In this document: positions 6,150 through 8,480 of the stretch, in pieces
Position numbering within the stretch: position 1 is the stretch's first letter
Layout: every line of letters begins with the position of its first letter
Assembly: GCA_031292335.1 (NCBI GenBank)
Contig: JARLHH010000107.1
Span: 1 to 8,480, forward strand
Direction of reading: 5' to 3'
Origin: Candidatus Limnocylindrales bacterium
GTDB taxonomy: Bacteria > Chloroflexota > Limnocylindria > Limnocylindrales > CSP1-4
DNA: 8,480 bases
The notes under the pieces: generated by a model
Databases searched by the model: none
What the model saw: only the letters and a program-made list of their open reading frames with translations
What the model was told of the DNA's origin: nothing
Made by a program: the position numbers and the translations under genes

Positions 6150-7216
6150 CAACCAACGGCGGTGGGCCGACCCTTCCGGCCATCCGCCTGACCGACCTCA
6201 CCGACTGCGGCGGCTGTGCGGCGAAGCTCGGCGCCGACGTGCTGGCGGACGTGCTGGCCGGCCTGGGCGCCGGCGCCGGCACCGCGTCGGCGGACCTCAT
6301 CGCCGGCCTGGACCCGCCCGACGACGCCGCGGTCTACCGGCTGACCGACGAGCTCGCGGTCATCGGGACGGTCGACTTCTTCCCGCCGCTGGTCGACGAC
6401 CCGCGGACCTACGGGGAGATCGCCGCGGCCAACGCCTGCTCGGACATCTTCGCCATGGGAGGGCGCGTCCTGTTCGCGCTCTCCGTGGCGGCGTTCCCGG
6501 AGGCGATGGCGCCGGCCACGATGGCCGCCATCGTCGCCGGCGCCGCCACGGTCGTCACCAAGGCGGGCGGCACGCTGGCGGGCGGTCACACGATTGTCGA
6601 TCCCGAGCCGAAGTTCGGGCTGGCCGTGATCGGCGTGGCGCACCCGGACAGGCTGCTGCGCAAGGGAGGCGCGCGTCCCGGCGACGTGCTCCTGCTCACG
6701 AAGCCGCTCGGGACCGGCCTCCTCGTCTCGGGCGCCCGGCAGGGCCGGACATCACCCGACGACCTGGCGGTGGCGATCGCATCGATGCGGACGCTGAACC
6801 GCGCGGCGGCCGAGGTGCTCGTCGCCGCCGGGATCCGCGGCGCCACGGACGTGACGGGATTCGGCCTGCTGGGACACGGGCTGGAGGTGGCACGCACCTC
6901 GGGGACTCGCCTCGCCTTCGATGCGGCGGCGCTGCCGGCACTGCCGGGCGCGCTCGTGCTCGCCTCAGCGGGCATCGAGACGGGCGGTGCGGGCCACAAC
7001 CGCCGGTTCGTGGCGCCCACGCTCGACGTCGGACCCGGCGTCGACCGGTCGCTGGTCGCGCTGGCCCACGACCCGCAGACGAGCGGGGGGCTGCTGGCGG
7101 CCGTCCCGCCCGACCGCCTCGCCGACGTCGAGGCCGCGCTCGCGGCAGCCGGCGTTCCCGCCTGGCGCGTCGGCCACGTCGAGGCCGCCGCATCGCCCGG
7201 CGTGAGCCTGGCGTAG
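6146..7216 (+). CDS. selD: Selenide, water dikinase (selenophosphate synthetase), cysteine type
   Basis: 356 residues, close to the usual ~345. The enzyme makes selenophosphate from selenide and ATP, the selenium donor for selenocysteine, 2-selenouridine tRNA and some selenium cofactors. Motifs align along the whole length with E. coli SelD: catalytic C24 and K27 in CGGCAAK (E. coli C17/K20), DD59-60 before AAVY, D77 in VDFF, D100 in SDIFAMGG, AGGHTIVDPEP, LTKPLGTG, D235 in TDVTGFGLLGHG and DPQTSGG. C24 is encoded by TGT at 6215-6217, so this is the Cys form, not the selenocysteine form. An extra Cys (C21) precedes it. The GTG start overlaps the cyclase stop as GTGA and has no clear Shine-Dalgarno of its own, so coupled translation is likely. 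No other selenium gene is visible in the window; which selenium pathway it feeds is unknown. Confidence 0.96.
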   Translation: MTTNGGGPTLPAIRLTDLTDCGGCAAKLGADVLADVLAGLGAGAGTASADLIAGLDPPDDAAVYRLTDELAVIGTVDFFPPLVDDPRTYGEIAAANACSDIFAMGGRVLFALSVAAFPEAMAPATMAAIVAGAATVVTKAGGTLAGGHTIVDPEPKFGLAVIGVAHPDRLLRKGGARPGDVLLLTKPLGTGLLVSGARQGRTSPDDLAVAIASMRTLNRAAAEVLVAAGIRGATDVTGFGLLGHGLEVARTSGTRLAFDAAALPALPGALVLASAGIETGGAGHNRRFVAPTLDVGPGVDRSLVALAHDPQTSGGLLAAVPPDRLADVEAALAAAGVPAWRVGHVEAAASPGVSLA

Positions 7217-7275
7217 GGAGCAGACGGGCCCAGTTCGTCGCGGGTCCGCTCGGTGGACGCCGCCACCGCGCCGCG

Positions 7276-7281
7276 TACCAT
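7276..7281 (+). promoter_or_regulatory. Candidate -10 box TACCAT giving a leaderless NUDIX transcript
   Basis: TACCAT fits TANNNT, and its last base lies at -7 relative to the GTG start at 7288. Transcription would thus begin at the start codon itself. No Shine-Dalgarno precedes this GTG, in line with a leaderless mRNA. The -35 position (7253-7258, GTGGAC) is only a partial match. Confidence 0.35.
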
Positions 7282-7287
7282 GGCCGC

Positions 7288-7914
7288 GTGTCCAGGCCAC
7301 GAAGCAAGCAACCGAGCGGCGCGCCGGGGGCGGCCCAGCACGGCGCCGTTCCCGCTACGGCGAACGGGCCCTGGCAACGTGTCGGCCGCCGGGTCGCCTA
7401 CCAGAACCCATGGCTGACGGTCTGGCACGACGACGTCATCCGGCCGGACGGCGCGCCGGGCATCTACGGCGTCGTGCACTTCGCCAATCGGGCCATCGGG
7501 ATCCTCGCCCTCGACGAGGAGGATCGCGTCCTGCTCGTCGGGCAGCACCGGTATCCACTCGACACCTACTCGTGGGAGATTCCCGAAGGCGGCGGGGGGC
7601 CCGACGAGTCCGCACTCGAGGCGGCCCGACGCGAGCTGGCCGAAGAGACCGGGTTCCGGGCGGGGTCGTGGCGAGAGCTCGGCCGGGCGGCGCTCTCCAA
7701 CTCGGTGACCGACGAGCTCGCGATCTTCTTCATCGCGACCGACCTCCAGTCGGGCGCCGCCGCCCCGGAGGGCACGGAGGCGCTGCAGACCCGGTGGGTG
7801 CCCTTTGCCGAGGCCCTGGCGATGACGCTCGACGGCCGGATCGACGACGCGCTCTCGATCCTCGCCATCCAGCGCGAGGCGCTAGAGCGCGCGGCGGCGG
7901 CCCCTTCGCCATGA
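7288..7914 (+). CDS. NUDIX hydrolase, ADP-ribose pyrophosphatase-like
   Basis: 208 residues from GTG 7288. The frame is open far upstream but there overlaps selD out of phase. The start is chosen as the first GTG clear of selD and because a TACCAT -10 box sits exactly at leaderless distance; some start uncertainty remains. The first ~27 residues are a basic, then Ala/Gly/Pro-rich tail. The catalytic domain follows: WEIPEGG at 96-102 leads into a perfect Nudix box at 101-123 (G, x5, E, x7, then RELAEETGF at 115-123), whose glutamates bind Mg. WxIPxG before the box and SNSVTDE at 137-143 resemble the ADP-ribose pyrophosphatase group, although the usual Pro of that loop is absent. The expected reaction is hydrolysis of a nucleoside diphosphate linked to another moiety, with ADP-ribose the best guess. 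It lies 71 bp after selD. Confidence 0.9.
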   Translation: MSRPRSKQPSGAPGAAQHGAVPATANGPWQRVGRRVAYQNPWLTVWHDDVIRPDGAPGIYGVVHFANRAIGILALDEEDRVLLVGQHRYPLDTYSWEIPEGGGGPDESALEAARRELAEETGFRAGSWRELGRAALSNSVTDELAIFFIATDLQSGAAAPEGTEALQTRWVPFAEALAMTLDGRIDDALSILAIQREALERAAAAPSP

Positions 7915-7960
7915 TGTGCCCGCGTCCCGCCGCCGGGTCGGACGCCGGGAATCCGCGACC

Positions 7961-7970
7961 GGGAGGAGGG
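7961..7970 (+). promoter_or_regulatory. Strong Shine-Dalgarno GGGAGGAGGG for the small membrane protein
   Basis: This purine run ends 5 nt before ATG 7976 and is the best ribosome site in the window. It rules out the longer frame that begins at 7916. Confidence 0.7.
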
Positions 7971-7975
7971 TCAGC

Positions 7976-8161
7976 ATGAATCGATACCGGCTTGCGATCG
8001 CGATCGTGTTGCTGGTCGTGGGCCTGCTCTGGATCGGCCAGGGGCTGAACCTGCTGGGCGGCAGCGCGATGAGCGGCCAGCCGTTCTGGGCGGTGGTCGG
8101 CGTCGCCCTGGTCGTCGTCGCGGCCGGGGTGGCCTGGACTGCCCGGCGCAGGGCCGGGTGA
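7976..8161 (+). CDS. Small two-helix membrane protein of unknown function
   Basis: 61 residues from ATG 7976, chosen because of the strong GGGAGGAGGG just upstream. An in-frame ATG at 7916 would add 20 mostly Arg/Ser residues encoded through that ribosome site and is unlikely. There are two hydrophobic segments, about 6-27 (LAIAIVLLVVGLLWIGQGLN) and about 38-55 (FWAVVGVALVVVAAGVAW). They are joined by a short loop GGSAMSGQP, with basic residues at both ends (NRYR at the N-terminus, ARRRAG at the C-terminus). The ends are therefore probably cytosolic, with a hairpin in the membrane. I recall similar ~60-residue proteins with WIGQG and a SGQPFWA-like loop in other high-GC bacteria, but I know of no assigned function. 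It starts 61 bp after the NUDIX gene and may share its transcript. Confidence 0.75.
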   Translation: MNRYRLAIAIVLLVVGLLWIGQGLNLLGGSAMSGQPFWAVVGVALVVVAAGVAWTARRRAG

Positions 8162-8254
8162 GGGTGCGGCCAGACTCCCCGGCGGACACGCGGGTGAGGG
8201 CGGCCGGGTGCCCCTCCTCATCGCCTGCGACGTCACGGCCCCCGCCTGGAATCG

Positions 8255-8280
8255 AAAAGGCCTCCGGCATGCCGGAGGCC
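8255..8280 (-). terminator. Intrinsic terminator of the minus-strand zinc-ribbon gene
   Basis: Arms GGCCTCCGGC (8259-8268) and GCCGGAGGCC (8271-8280) pair perfectly over 10 bp around AT; in RNA the loop would open to about 4-6 nt. On the minus strand the stem is followed directly by TTTT (complement of 8255-8258). It lies about 30 nt beyond the stop codon at 8311-8313. On the plus strand no T-run follows, so it should act mainly on minus-strand transcription. Confidence 0.8.
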
Positions 8281-8310
8281 TCTCGGTGCTGCGCGTTTCC
8301 GCGCCGGCGC

Positions 8311-8480
8311 TCAGGCGCGCCGGAGGGCGAAGCAGTCGCTGCAGTAGACGGGCTTGCCGCTCGTGGGACGGAAGGGGACCTGGGCCTCCTTGCCGCAATT
8401 GGAGCAGGTTGCCGTGAACATCTCGCGGGGGCCGCGGGAATATCCGCCACCACCACTGCCGCCGCCGTAGCCGCCGGCGC
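8311..8480 (-). CDS. CxxC-x17-CxxC zinc-ribbon protein with Gly/Tyr-rich tail, N-terminus cut by window edge
   Basis: The last ~56 codons are visible, ending at TGA (complement of 8311-8313). The end of the protein is a small zinc ribbon: CSNC, exactly 17 residues, then CSDC, with VPFRPTSGKPVYC before the second pair and FALRRA at the C-terminus. This is the CxxC-x17-CxxC domain found in many Chloroflexota and other bacteria. Before it lies a low-complexity GGYGGGSGGGGYSRGPR stretch, reminiscent of RGG-type nucleic-acid-binding tails. In known relatives this module often follows another zinc ribbon of the zf-trcl type (CxDCG...CxxC), which would be off the window. RNA or DNA binding is a plausible guess, not shown. 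The gene is convergent with the small membrane protein gene and ends at a strong terminator. Confidence 0.85.
   Translation of the reverse strand, partial: AGGYGGGSGGGGYSRGPREMFTATCSNCGKEAQVPFRPTSGKPVYCSDCFALRRA

Noticed and set aside
6209..6217. Possible selenocysteine codon in SelD
   Set aside because: The catalytic position aligned with E. coli C17 is TGT (6215-6217), a normal cysteine codon, and no in-frame TGA occurs before the stop at 7214-7216.
5797..7287. Long in-frame extension upstream of the NUDIX gene
   Set aside because: It would run out of phase through the end of the cyclase gene and all of selD. Its translation is Arg/Gly/Pro-rich without domains, whereas a plausible GTG at 7288 lies just before the NUDIX domain.
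7916..7975. 20-residue N-terminal extension of the small membrane protein
   Set aside because: It would be encoded through the strong Shine-Dalgarno at 7961-7970 and is Arg/Ser-rich, unlike the membrane protein proper.

Overview
The window is a very GC-rich bacterial chromosome segment with strong G/C bias at third codon positions. Long open frames therefore appear in nearly every frame, and most are shadows of real genes. The gene complement (zinc-ribbon class III cyclase fused to a STAND-type ATPase, COG2403-type GTPase, Cys-type SelD, CxxC-x17-CxxC zinc-ribbon protein, apparently leaderless starts) suggests a Chloroflexota lineage. A high-GC actinobacterium cannot be excluded; this assignment is inference from gene style, not a marker gene.

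Layout. Left part, minus strand: a GTPase of the cyclic 2,3-diphosphoglycerate synthetase-like family, cut by the left edge (1-1046). It is preceded by about 494 bp of repeat-rich, apparently non-coding DNA (1047-1540). Next comes a two-gene type II toxin-antitoxin module: a PIN-domain VapC-like toxin (1541-1978) and its helix-turn-helix antitoxin (1975-2433), overlapping by ATGA. The module has a clear TTGACA promoter that points to a leaderless antitoxin transcript, and a 10-bp-spaced direct repeat over the promoter.

Centre, plus strand: a divergent region of about 150 bp leads into a 1188-residue signalling protein (2583-6149): double zinc ribbon, class III nucleotidyl cyclase, AAA/STAND ATPase and a TPR-like helical tail. 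Its stop codon overlaps by GTGA the start of selD (6146-7216), which encodes a cysteine-type selenide, water dikinase. The two are probably translationally coupled, an odd pairing of a large sensor-like protein with the selenium-donor enzyme.

Right part: a NUDIX hydrolase (7288-7914), which may be leaderless behind a TACCAT -10 box, and a 61-residue two-helix membrane protein with a strong Shine-Dalgarno (7976-8161). A convergent minus-strand zinc-ribbon gene (8311 to the right edge) is followed by an intrinsic terminator (8255-8280).

I found no RNA genes, CRISPR array, insertion sequence or phage genes. The most unusual points are the cyclase-STAND/selD coupling, the unusual cyclase substrate-site residue, the leaderless promoters and the repeat block upstream of the GTPase. 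None of these is proof of a new system.
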